Source: Betaproteobacteria bacterium
GTDB lineage: Bacteria; Pseudomonadota; Gammaproteobacteria; Burkholderiales; SG8-39
Assembly (NCBI GenBank): GCA_029858545.1
Contig: JAOUFA010000195.1
Span: 1-6,820, forward strand
DNA length: 6,820 nt
Reading direction: 5' to 3'
Positions 1 to 5,495 of the stretch are shown piece after piece. The notes beneath the pieces are model-generated. The model was not told where the DNA came from. It worked only from the letters and a program-made list of their open reading frames with translations, and did no database searches. Every line of letters begins with the position of its first letter. The first letter of the stretch is position 1. Both the position numbers and the translations under genes were made by a program.

Positions 1-316
1 CCGGCGGCGCGACCATCCACGCTTCAAACCCGGCAATATCGAGCAGAATGCCGCGCTCGTCGCACCGCTCGTCGCGATGGCGAACGAAAAGGAATGCACC
101 CCCGGACAGCTGGCGCTGGCATGGCTGCTCGCGCAAGGCGACGATATCGTGCCGATACCGGGCACCAAGCAGCGCGCCCACCTGCGCCAGAATCTCGCCG
201 CACTCGATATCGCACTGGACCGCGCGGAAATACTGGCCCTCGCGCGCGCCATCGACGACACCCGGGTGCAGGGGGCGCGCTATCCGAACGCGCAACTGTC
301 GCTGCTCGGACTTTGA
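1..316 (+). CDS. Aldo/keto reductase, C-terminal part (5' end outside window)
   Basis: The reading frame is open from base 2 to the TGA at 314-316 and gives about 104 residues. They match the C-terminal part of the classical TIM-barrel aldo/keto reductases (the group that includes YajO- and IolS-like enzymes), which reduce aldehydes or ketones with NADPH in the cytoplasm. Visible family marks are a DHPRF segment near the left edge, then CTPGQLALAWLLAQG, then the late-barrel cofactor-binding stretch IPGTKQRAHLRQNLAALD, which in this family contacts the NADPH phosphate. The catalytic Asp-Tyr-Lys-His residues lie in the missing N-terminal part and cannot be checked. An internal ATG at 77 is not the start, because homology continues upstream of it. 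It converges on the importer operon and has no evident functional link to it. The family call is firm; the substrate is unknown. Confidence 0.9.
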   Translation, partial: RRRDHPRFKPGNIEQNAALVAPLVAMANEKECTPGQLALAWLLAQGDDIVPIPGTKQRAHLRQNLAALDIALDRAEILALARAIDDTRVQGARYPNAQLSLLGL

Positions 317-386
317 CGGGGTGCCGGCGGAGCCGCGCGAAACTCACGCAGACGCTCCATAACGGCGTGACGTGCTTAGGCCGGAA
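317..386. other. Convergent intergenic gap, no clear terminator
   Basis: These 70 bases separate the convergent ends of the aldo/keto reductase and livF. A six-base inverted repeat (GACGTG at 369-374 and CACGTC at 388-393, overlapping the livF stop) could form a small hairpin with a 13-nt loop. There is no T-run on either side, so I do not call it an intrinsic terminator. Nothing else was seen here. Confidence 0.45.
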
Positions 387-1121
387 TCACGTCTGGCCGG
401 CAGCTTCCGACTCGACCAGCTTCAGCCCGATGAACCGGTCGAGCAGCGCGGCATCGCGCTGCAACTCTCCCGAGCGTGCGCGATGGACGACGGCACCCCG
501 CTCCAGCACCACGGCCTGATCGGTCAGTTCCAGCGCGATGTCGGCGTGTTGCTCGACCAGCAGGATGGTCGCGCCCTCCTCGGCCGTCATCCGCGCGATC
601 GCGCGAGTCAGTTCCTCGACGATGATCGGCGCGAGGCCCTCCAGCGGCTCGTCGAGCAGCAGCAGCGCGGGATTGAGCATCAGCGAGCGTCCGACCGCGA
701 GCATCTGCTGTTCACCGCCGGACAGATGGTTGCCCTTCGCACGGCGGCGATCCGCGAGTTGCGGAAAGAGACCGTACACGGCCTGGAGATCCCATCGTCC
801 CGGCCGCGCGGCGACCGTCAGGTTCTCCTCCACCGAGAGCGACGGGAAGATCTCGCGCTCCTGCGCGACCCAGCCGAGTCCGCGTTGCGGACGCTGGTGC
901 GGCGCCAACCGCGAGATATCGTCTCCGCGCCACAGGATTCTGCCACGGCTCAGTTGCGTGTAACCCATGATGGTGAGCAGCAGCGTGCTCTTCCCGACGC
1001 CGTTGCGGCCGAGAACGGCAAGGCTCTCGTGCTCACGCACCTCGAGTGAAACGTCGTCCAGCACCACCGCATCTCCGTAGCCGGCGCGCACGCCCTCGAG
1101 AACAAGAAGGCTTTCAGCCAT
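387..1121 (-). CDS. livF: Branched-chain amino acid-type ABC transporter ATPase LivF
   Basis: Cytoplasmic ATPase subunit of a HAAT-family importer, predicted to pair with LivG and power the LivH/LivM channel. With the ATG at 1119-1121 it has 244 residues, close to the usual 235-245. The ABC motifs are all present: Walker A GRNGVGKST (about residues 38-46), Q-loop glutamine in WVAQERE (about 87), signature LSGGEQQ (133-139), Walker B LLLLDEP (from 153) and the switch histidine in EQH (192). The phrase EGLAP after Walker B is typical of LivF rather than LivG. A longer reading frame begins at an ATG at 1158-1160, but those 13 extra residues are unlike the family. The internal start overlaps the livG stop by 8 nt (ATGGCTGA) and has AAAGG four bases upstream. 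It is the last gene of the operon. Transported substrate not inferable. Confidence 0.93.
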   Translation of the reverse strand: MAESLLVLEGVRAGYGDAVVLDDVSLEVREHESLAVLGRNGVGKSTLLLTIMGYTQLSRGRILWRGDDISRLAPHQRPQRGLGWVAQEREIFPSLSVEENLTVAARPGRWDLQAVYGLFPQLADRRRAKGNHLSGGEQQMLAVGRSLMLNPALLLLDEPLEGLAPIIVEELTRAIARMTAEEGATILLVEQHADIALELTDQAVVLERGAVVHRARSGELQRDAALLDRFIGLKLVESEAAGQT

Positions 1122-1869
1122 GGGACCTTTTCCCCAGATAGACCTCCCGAACGCGCGCATTCGCCGCGATTTCGGCGGGCGTGCCCTCGACCAGGATGCC
1201 GCCCCCCACCATCACGATGATGCGGCTGGCGAAGCGGAATACGAGATTCATGTCGTGCTCGATGAACAACACGCTGATATCCTGCGCCAGGCCCGCGATA
1301 GCCGAAAATAGTTGCGCACTTTCGTCCTGCGGAACACCCGCCGCGGGTTCGTCGAGCAGCAGCACCCTGGGCCGGGTGGCGAGCGCCAGCGCGATTTCGA
1401 GCAACCTCTGCTGCCCGTAGGCGAGCTCGCGGGTCAACCGGTAGCAATGCTCGCCGAGCATGAGCGAGTTGAGCAGGTCATAGGCTTCATCGATCGCGTC
1501 CCGGTGCCCGGTCAGCCGCCGCCGCCAGTCGCCGCTTTGTCCGCGGCGCTCGCATACCGCCAGTGTCACGGCCTCGAGCGCGCTCAGGTGAGGGAAGAGC
1601 GTATTGATCTGAAAAGTGCGTACCAGGCCCCGCTTGACCCGCTGCTCGGGCCTGAGCGCGGTAATTTCCTCGCCACCGAGGAAGATCTTTCCGCCGTCTG
1701 GCCGGATCATACCGGTGAGGAGATTGATCAGCGTGGTCTTGCCGGCGCCGTTCGGACCCACCAGCGCGTAGCGCGCCGCCTGAGGCAGCGCAAACTCGAT
1801 ATTCCTTGCGACCGCCAGCGATCCGAACGCCTTTTGTAAGCCGCTCGCGGAAAGGGCAGCAACCGTCAT
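1114..1869 (-). CDS. livG: Branched-chain amino acid-type ABC transporter ATPase LivG
   Basis: Second ATPase of the importer, expected to form a heterodimer with LivF. From the ATG at 1867-1869 it has 251 residues. It shows Walker A GPNGAGKT (about 38-45), Q-loop in RTFQ (Gln 87), signature LAYGQQR (149-155), Walker B VLLLDEP with the catalytic Glu at about 174, and the switch histidine in IEHDMNLV (205). LAYG in place of LSGG is normal for LivG. The tail GTPAEIAANARVREVYLG is the C-terminal extension characteristic of branched-chain amino acid transporter ATPases. The D-loop reads AAGVPQDES instead of the AAGLNP form of E. coli LivG, which I take as a subfamily trait. An in-frame ATG 30 nt further upstream exists, but the chosen start gives a classic ATGA overlap with the livM stop, implying translational coupling. 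Its own ribosome site is weak (GGCGG-rich). Confidence 0.93.
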   Translation of the reverse strand: MTVAALSASGLQKAFGSLAVARNIEFALPQAARYALVGPNGAGKTTLINLLTGMIRPDGGKIFLGGEEITALRPEQRVKRGLVRTFQINTLFPHLSALEAVTLAVCERRGQSGDWRRRLTGHRDAIDEAYDLLNSLMLGEHCYRLTRELAYGQQRLLEIALALATRPRVLLLDEPAAGVPQDESAQLFSAIAGLAQDISVLFIEHDMNLVFRFASRIIVMVGGGILVEGTPAEIAANARVREVYLGKRSHG

Positions 1870-2855
1870 CGCCGCCCGCGCCGCCAGATTGCGCTCCATC
1901 GCGCGAGCCCGCCCAGAATACCGTTGGGCAGGAGCATCACCACCACGATGAGCAGCAGGCCGATCCAGAAATACCAGTATTGCGGATTGATCCCGGAAAA
2001 CTGGTCACGCGCGACCATGTAAATGACCGCACCCAGTATGCCTCCGTAGAGCCTGCCGGCGCCACCGAGGATCAGTATCACCAACACGTCCGCCGAGCGC
2101 TGAAAGCTCAGTACTTCGAGCGACACGGTCGAGGTGGTCTGCGCAAGCAATGCACCGGCCACACCGGCCATGACCGCGGCAATGGTGTAGATCTTCCTGA
2201 TATGGGCGTGGCTCGGTGCGCCAATCGCGGGCATGCGCAACGCGTTTTCCCTGATGCCGCGCAGCGCGAGCCCGAACGGGGAATGTACCAGACGACGCGC
2301 CGCGAGGAATACCAGGAACAGGACTACGAGCGAATACGCGTAGGCCGTGGTTCCGTACAGGTCGAACCGGAAGTATCCCAGCAACGGCCACATCCGCACC
2401 CCTTGCAGTCCGTCGGCGCCCCCTGTGAGCCATGAGGCGCTATTCGCCGCTTCGTGCAGCACCAGGCTCAGCCCAAGGGTGATCATGATCAATGCCAGGT
2501 GGCGAAAGCGCGCGATGATGAAGCTCGCCGCATAGCCGGCCAGGCCCGCGATCGCGCTGGCCAATATCAACCCGGTAAGCGGTTCGCCCCAGCCGTGCTT
2601 CGCGATCAGACCGGCCGAATACGCGCCCAGTCCAAAGAACGCGGCGTGCCCCAGCGACACGATTCCCGCGTAACCCAGGATGAGGTCGAGCGATAGCGCG
2701 AACAACGCGGTAATGGCGACCTGACTGGCGAGCGACAGATAGGACTTGAACAGGACGAACGGCAACAGCGTCGCGAGCCAGAATGCGATCTCGATGCCGT
2801 GCCAGCGGTCCCGCCCATCCAGGTAGAGGGGGCGGGCGGCGGAAGCAACCGTCAT
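1866..2855 (-). CDS. livM: Branched-chain amino acid-type ABC transporter permease LivM
   Basis: Inner-membrane permease subunit, 329 residues, within the usual 320-360 for stand-alone LivM proteins (E. coli LivM is longer at the N-terminus). It is strongly hydrophobic with about eight to ten predicted membrane spans. Family marks in order are LDLILGYAGIVSLGHAAFFG (about residues 56-75), the cytoplasmic coupling-loop segment SPFGLALRGIRENALRM in the middle, a Gly/Ala-rich span AVMAGVAGALLAQ, and LGGAGRLYGGILGAV near the C-terminus, which ends in a basic RRGRR tail. The ATG at 2853-2855 lies 3 nt after the livH stop and is preceded at nine bases by GGAGG, itself inside the end of livH. With LivH it should form the heterodimeric channel. 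Confident in family; substrate unknown. Confidence 0.93.
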   Translation of the reverse strand: MTVASAARPLYLDGRDRWHGIEIAFWLATLLPFVLFKSYLSLASQVAITALFALSLDLILGYAGIVSLGHAAFFGLGAYSAGLIAKHGWGEPLTGLILASAIAGLAGYAASFIIARFRHLALIMITLGLSLVLHEAANSASWLTGGADGLQGVRMWPLLGYFRFDLYGTTAYAYSLVVLFLVFLAARRLVHSPFGLALRGIRENALRMPAIGAPSHAHIRKIYTIAAVMAGVAGALLAQTTSTVSLEVLSFQRSADVLVILILGGAGRLYGGILGAVIYMVARDQFSGINPQYWYFWIGLLLIVVVMLLPNGILGGLARWSAIWRRGRR

Positions 2856-2858
2856 GGC

Positions 2859-3722
2859 TTAGCGCCTCCCGAATAGGCCGCCGGGGCGCCACATCAACAG
2901 CCCGAGCATGACCAGGTAAATGAGAAAGGCGCCGAGCTGGGGAACGTAGTACTTCCCTGCCGAATCGCTAATGCCCAGCAGGGCGGCCGCTACGAACGAT
3001 CCGCGTATCGAGCCGAGCCCGCCGACCGACACCACAATCAGCACGTAAATCAGATACGAAAACGCGAATCCGGGTTCCAGGCCGACCATTTCAATGGCGA
3101 GCGCGCCCCCCAGACCGGCGAGCCCGCTCCCCAGCGCAAAGGTGATGGCGAAGGTCCGGTCGACGTTGATTCCCAGGCCTCGCGCCATGCGTTCGTTGTC
3201 GACCGCTGCCCGCACACGAGCCCCGAAACGCGTGAATTCGATCGAGGTCACGAGCGCGACGGTAATCACGAGCGCGGTAACGATCAGGAACAGCCGGTAC
3301 ACGGCGAAATTGATGCCCAGGAACGTCACCGAGCCGTGCAGGTAGGAAGGCAGTTGCACCGGCTGCTGAATCGTTCCGAATACGTAGGCCGCCCCCGCGA
3401 TCGCGACGAACACGATCCCGATCGTCAATAGGCACTGGTCGAGTTCGGTGGCACGGTACAGGCGGCGGTAGAGCGTGCGCTCGAGCACGACGCTGACCAC
3501 CGCCGCCGCGACAAATGCGACCGGCAGCGTGGCGAAGAACGGCCAGCCGAAACCGTTCATCAGCGTCACCGCGACATAGCCGCCCAGCATCGCGAACGCA
3601 CAATGCGCCAGGTTGACGAAATTCATCATTCCGAGCGTGACCGACAGACCCACCGACAGGACAAACAGCAGCATCCCGTAGGCGAATCCGTCGAACACCA
3701 CGCCGAAGAATGACCCGAGCAC
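2859..3722 (-). CDS. livH: Branched-chain amino acid-type ABC transporter permease LivH
   Basis: Inner-membrane permease, 287 residues, a normal LivH length. Family marks are LSVTLGMMNFVNLAHCAFAM near residues 26-45 (the usual form is NxAHGxF; here Gly is replaced by Cys), the coupling-loop region around RAAVDNERMARGLGINVDRT, the span GSGLAGLGGALA, and the C-terminal GGLGSIRGSFVAA followed by MWRPGGLFGRR. About eight membrane spans are expected. The start codon is GTG at 3720-3722, since no ATG occurs in frame between the upstream stop (3777-3779) and residue 17. No strong Shine-Dalgarno precedes it: GGGGG sits at a usable distance and AAAGG is too far. Weak initiation plus a hairpin just upstream could hold permease output below that of the binding protein. 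A second GTG pair at codons 8-9 is a possible alternative start. Confidence 0.92.
   Translation of the reverse strand: MLGSFFGVVFDGFAYGMLLFVLSVGLSVTLGMMNFVNLAHCAFAMLGGYVAVTLMNGFGWPFFATLPVAFVAAAVVSVVLERTLYRRLYRATELDQCLLTIGIVFVAIAGAAYVFGTIQQPVQLPSYLHGSVTFLGINFAVYRLFLIVTALVITVALVTSIEFTRFGARVRAAVDNERMARGLGINVDRTFAITFALGSGLAGLGGALAIEMVGLEPGFAFSYLIYVLIVVSVGGLGSIRGSFVAAALLGISDSAGKYYVPQLGAFLIYLVMLGLLMWRPGGLFGRR
2865..2870 (-). promoter_or_regulatory. Ribosome binding site of livM
   Basis: Reads GGGAGG on the minus strand, nine bases before the livM ATG and within the last codons of livH. It supports the chosen livM start and suggests that livM can recruit ribosomes in addition to coupling from livH. 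Confidence 0.7.
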
Positions 3723-3741
3723 GGACGGCCCCCGACCTTTG

Positions 3742-3763
3742 CGGCCGACGATCGAACCGGCCG
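3742..3763 (-). promoter_or_regulatory. Hairpin between binding-protein gene and livH
   Basis: In the 46-nt gap between the binding-protein stop and the livH GTG, the six-base palindrome CGGCCG occurs at 3742-3747 and 3758-3763 and can fold into a GC-only stem with a 10-nt loop. No U-run follows, so it is not a canonical terminator. In binding-protein transporter operons such intercistronic structures often stabilise the upstream message or limit readthrough; that role here is inference. Confidence 0.4.
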
Positions 3764-3768
3764 ACCGG

Positions 3769-4947
3769 CTAGTTCTTCATCCTTGCCTTGACCGGATCCT
3801 TGACGTTGTCGATCTTGTCGAATTCGACGTTACGCAGTTCGCCGCCGACCTTTTCCACCCGTCGGACGTAGACCGTCTGAACGATATCGCGGGTCTCCGG
3901 ATCGATCGAGATCGGTCCGCGCGGGCTTTCCCACTTCATGCCCTTGGCTGCCGCGATCAGGCTGTCTCCATCGGTCTTGCCCCCCGCCTTTCTGATCGCC
4001 TCGTAGATCAGGTGCATGCCGTCGTAGCCGCCGACCGAGTAGATATCGGGAACCCGCTTGTAATCGGCCTCGAAGGCTCCGGTGAAGGTCTTGTTCAGCG
4101 CCGACTGGTGGTTGTAGTCGTAGTGCAGAACGGTGACGATTCCCAGGCCGGCGTCCCCCATGCTCTTCAAGGCCGCGGGGTCGGTCAATTCGCCCTGACC
4201 GAACACCTTGTGCTTACGCGCGTCGATGCCGCGCTCGGCCAGCGCCTTCGCGATTGCCGCAGGTTGAACACCGCCGGGTACGAAGACGTAGATCGCGTCG
4301 GCGTTCGCATCCTTGGCACGCTGCACGAATGCCGAGAAATCCGGATTCGCGACCGGGAACCTCACCGACCCGATGATATTTCCACCGGCCTCCTTGAAAC
4401 CGCGCTGGAACGCCCCCTCCGCGTCGTGGCCGGGGCCGTAGTCCGAAACCATCGTAAAGGCCTTGCGGATTCCGCTCCGGTAGGCCCAGCCGCCGAAGGC
4501 TTCATTCAGCTGCGGGATGGTCACTCCGGTGCGCGCCGAATAGGGAGACTTGGTGGTGATGATCGAAGTCGCCGCATTCATGATCACCATGAACTTCTTC
4601 GCTTCCACCGAAACGTCGGACGCCGCGAGGGCATTGGGCGTAAGGACGAAGCCCGCGAGAATGTCGACCTCGTCGCGTACGACGAGTTCCTGCGCCAGGC
4701 GCTTGGCGACGGGCGGCGCGATGCCACCGGTGTCCTTGCGAATGATTTCAATCTTCTTTCCGGCGACGGTGTCGCCATGCTGCTTCACGTAGAGCTTGAT
4801 GGCGTTGTCCATCTGCGTGGCCGTATCCGCGAACTGTCCGGAATAGGGCAGGATCAGCCCTATCTTGATGGTGTCCCCGGCATACGCGGGCATGGCGGCA
4901 AGCAAGACGGCGGCAAGACCGCCCAGACCAATCAACATCTTTTTCAT
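3769..4947 (-). CDS. Periplasmic substrate-binding protein of branched-chain amino acid-type ABC transporter (LivJ/LivK-like)
   Basis: First gene of the importer operon: the periplasmic receptor that delivers ligand to LivH/LivM. From the ATG at 4945-4947 it has 392 residues, typical of type I periplasmic binding proteins of the HAAT family (Peripla_BP_6). The start is fixed by AGGAGG five bases upstream and by a textbook signal peptide: MKK, a hydrophobic core, then AYA at 21-23 as the cleavage site before GDT. There is no lipobox, so it should be soluble. The mature protein opens with IKIGLILPYSGQFAD, has NAATS (124-128) where LivJ-type proteins hold the ligand amino-acid group, YGPGHDAEGAF (160-170) and SVGGYDGMHL (304-313). 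No cysteine is present, so the disulfide of E. coli LivJ is absent. Substrate could be an amino acid, amide or aromatic acid; I leave the gene symbol open. A longer frame to 4983 lacks support. Confidence 0.92.
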   Translation of the reverse strand: MKKMLIGLGGLAAVLLAAMPAYAGDTIKIGLILPYSGQFADTATQMDNAIKLYVKQHGDTVAGKKIEIIRKDTGGIAPPVAKRLAQELVVRDEVDILAGFVLTPNALAASDVSVEAKKFMVIMNAATSIITTKSPYSARTGVTIPQLNEAFGGWAYRSGIRKAFTMVSDYGPGHDAEGAFQRGFKEAGGNIIGSVRFPVANPDFSAFVQRAKDANADAIYVFVPGGVQPAAIAKALAERGIDARKHKVFGQGELTDPAALKSMGDAGLGIVTVLHYDYNHQSALNKTFTGAFEADYKRVPDIYSVGGYDGMHLIYEAIRKAGGKTDGDSLIAAAKGMKWESPRGPISIDPETRDIVQTVYVRRVEKVGGELRNVEFDKIDNVKDPVKARMKN

Positions 4948-4952
4948 CGACT

Positions 4953-4958
4953 CCTCCT
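4953..4958 (-). promoter_or_regulatory. Strong ribosome binding site of the binding-protein gene
   Basis: Reads AGGAGG on the minus strand, with a further GAG following it, five bases before the ATG at 4945-4947. It is the best Shine-Dalgarno in the window and fits the need for high binding-protein output. It also decides the start against the upstream in-frame codon at 4981-4983. Confidence 0.85.
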
Positions 4959-5000
4959 CAGGCGTTCGAAAAACAGCGTTCAACGGATCCCGTCCGCTGG

Positions 5001-5102
5001 AACCAACCAGGCCGGGCGGTCAGGCAGCCACTTTAGCCGAATCCATTCATCTGCGCACCCGAGGTTGGTTGGGCGCCGCCCCACCGGCGCGTGCTCCCAA
5101 CC
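5001..5102 (-). repeat. Three alternating GGTTGG/CCAACC blocks able to form alternative stems
   Basis: On the plus strand AACCAACC lies at 5001-5008, its exact reverse complement GGTTGGTT at 5063-5070 (continuing GGG to 5073), and CCCAACC at 5096-5102. Read as minus-strand RNA, the central block can pair with the upstream block or with the downstream block but not both. The upstream pairing is extended by an inner stem (GCGCCG at 5073-5078 with CGGCGC at 5085-5090, 6-nt loop) with a bulge at 5091-5095. The first block also sits in a small palindrome, CTGG-AACCAA-CCAG (4997-5010). Pairing is seen in the sequence; a regulatory role (attenuator-like switch or repressor sites) is inference. Confidence 0.4.
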
Positions 5103-5146
5103 GCGCCCGGGGTTCCCGCACAGCGGTCGCTATCGATCGCGCCCGA

Positions 5147-5488
5147 TCACGCCTTCACCAGATTGCCCGCCGGCTGCAGAAAGACGCCCCGCGTATCGAC
5201 GATGAGCTGCGCATGGCGCCCGATGAGCGGATAGTCGAACCGGGTGTGATCGGTGGCGAGCAGCACGAGGTCGTAGGCGCCGATATTGTTCGCGTCAAGA
5301 GTGACGCTGCGGAGATCGAAATGATGCTTGCGCATACGCGGAAATACCGGAACGTGCGGATCCGAATAATCGACCAGAGCGCCCTTGGCCGCGAACAGTT
5401 CCATCAATTCGACCGCCGGGGATTCGCGCATATCGCCGACATCCTTCTTGTAGGCGATGCCCAAGACGAGCACGCGGCTGCCCTGCAA
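5147..5488 (-). pseudogene. Truncated nucleotide-sugar (UDP-glucose/GDP-mannose) dehydrogenase, C-terminal domain only
   Basis: The 113 residues match the C-terminal UDP-binding domain of the UDP-glucose/GDP-mannose dehydrogenase family, enzymes that oxidise a sugar nucleotide twice with NAD to a uronic-acid form for polysaccharide synthesis. The diagnostic stretch is SRVLVLGIAYKKDVGDMRES at the very start, followed by VDYSDPHVP, YDLVLLATDH and LIVDTRGVF; the C-terminus is natural and ends in TGA at 5147-5149. Intact members have about 400-450 residues; the N-terminal Rossmann domain, central helix and the catalytic-cysteine motif are all missing. Upstream in this frame a stop occurs at 5504-5506, so at most five more codons exist. 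The only early start is a TTG at 5486-5488 without a clear ribosome site. It begins 7 nt after the glycosyltransferase stop. Almost certainly not an active dehydrogenase; expression of a free domain cannot be excluded. Confidence 0.82.
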
Positions 5489-5495
5489 GGATCCG

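Larger units (their letters stand above)
4948..5146 (-). other. Leader/intergenic region upstream of the importer operon
   Basis: This 199-nt stretch without a gene separates the dehydrogenase remnant from the importer operon; both are on the minus strand. It should carry the importer's promoter unless the operon is read from the glycosyltransferase side. I found no convincing -35/-10 pair: TAAAGT (complement of 5030-5035) resembles a -10 box but has no matching -35. No sigma-54 motif was seen. The region is notable for repeated GGTTGG/CCAACC blocks, listed separately. Confidence 0.5.

Noticed and set aside
369..393. Inverted repeat GACGTG/CACGTC as a bidirectional terminator between the convergent genes
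   Set aside because: Only six base pairs, a 13-nt loop, and no T-run on either strand.
1122..1160. N-terminally extended livF start at 1158-1160
   Set aside because: The 13 extra residues are not family-like, would overlap livG by 47 nt, and the downstream ATG fits both the family N-terminus and a typical operon overlap.
5033..5050. Five-codon minus-strand mini-ORF (MNGFG) lying between the leader repeat blocks, as a candidate attenuation leader peptide
   Set aside because: It contains no leucine, isoleucine or valine codons and has no ribosome binding site; an ORF this short is expected by chance.
5030..5058. Minus-strand promoter using TAAAGT as -10
   Set aside because: The hexamer 17 bases upstream is GTGCGC, unlike TTGACA, and no alternative spacing improved it.
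3739..5205. 488-codon plus-strand open frame opposite the binding-protein gene
   Set aside because: It is the antisense shadow of a high-GC gene: no recognisable domain, no ribosome site, and the minus strand carries a clear signal peptide and binding-protein fold.
5489..5494. GGATCC exactly at the glycosyltransferase/dehydrogenase-remnant junction, hinting at a cloning artefact
   Set aside because: At least three more GGATCC sites occur in the window (3794, 4985, 5358), so one at the junction is weak evidence by itself.
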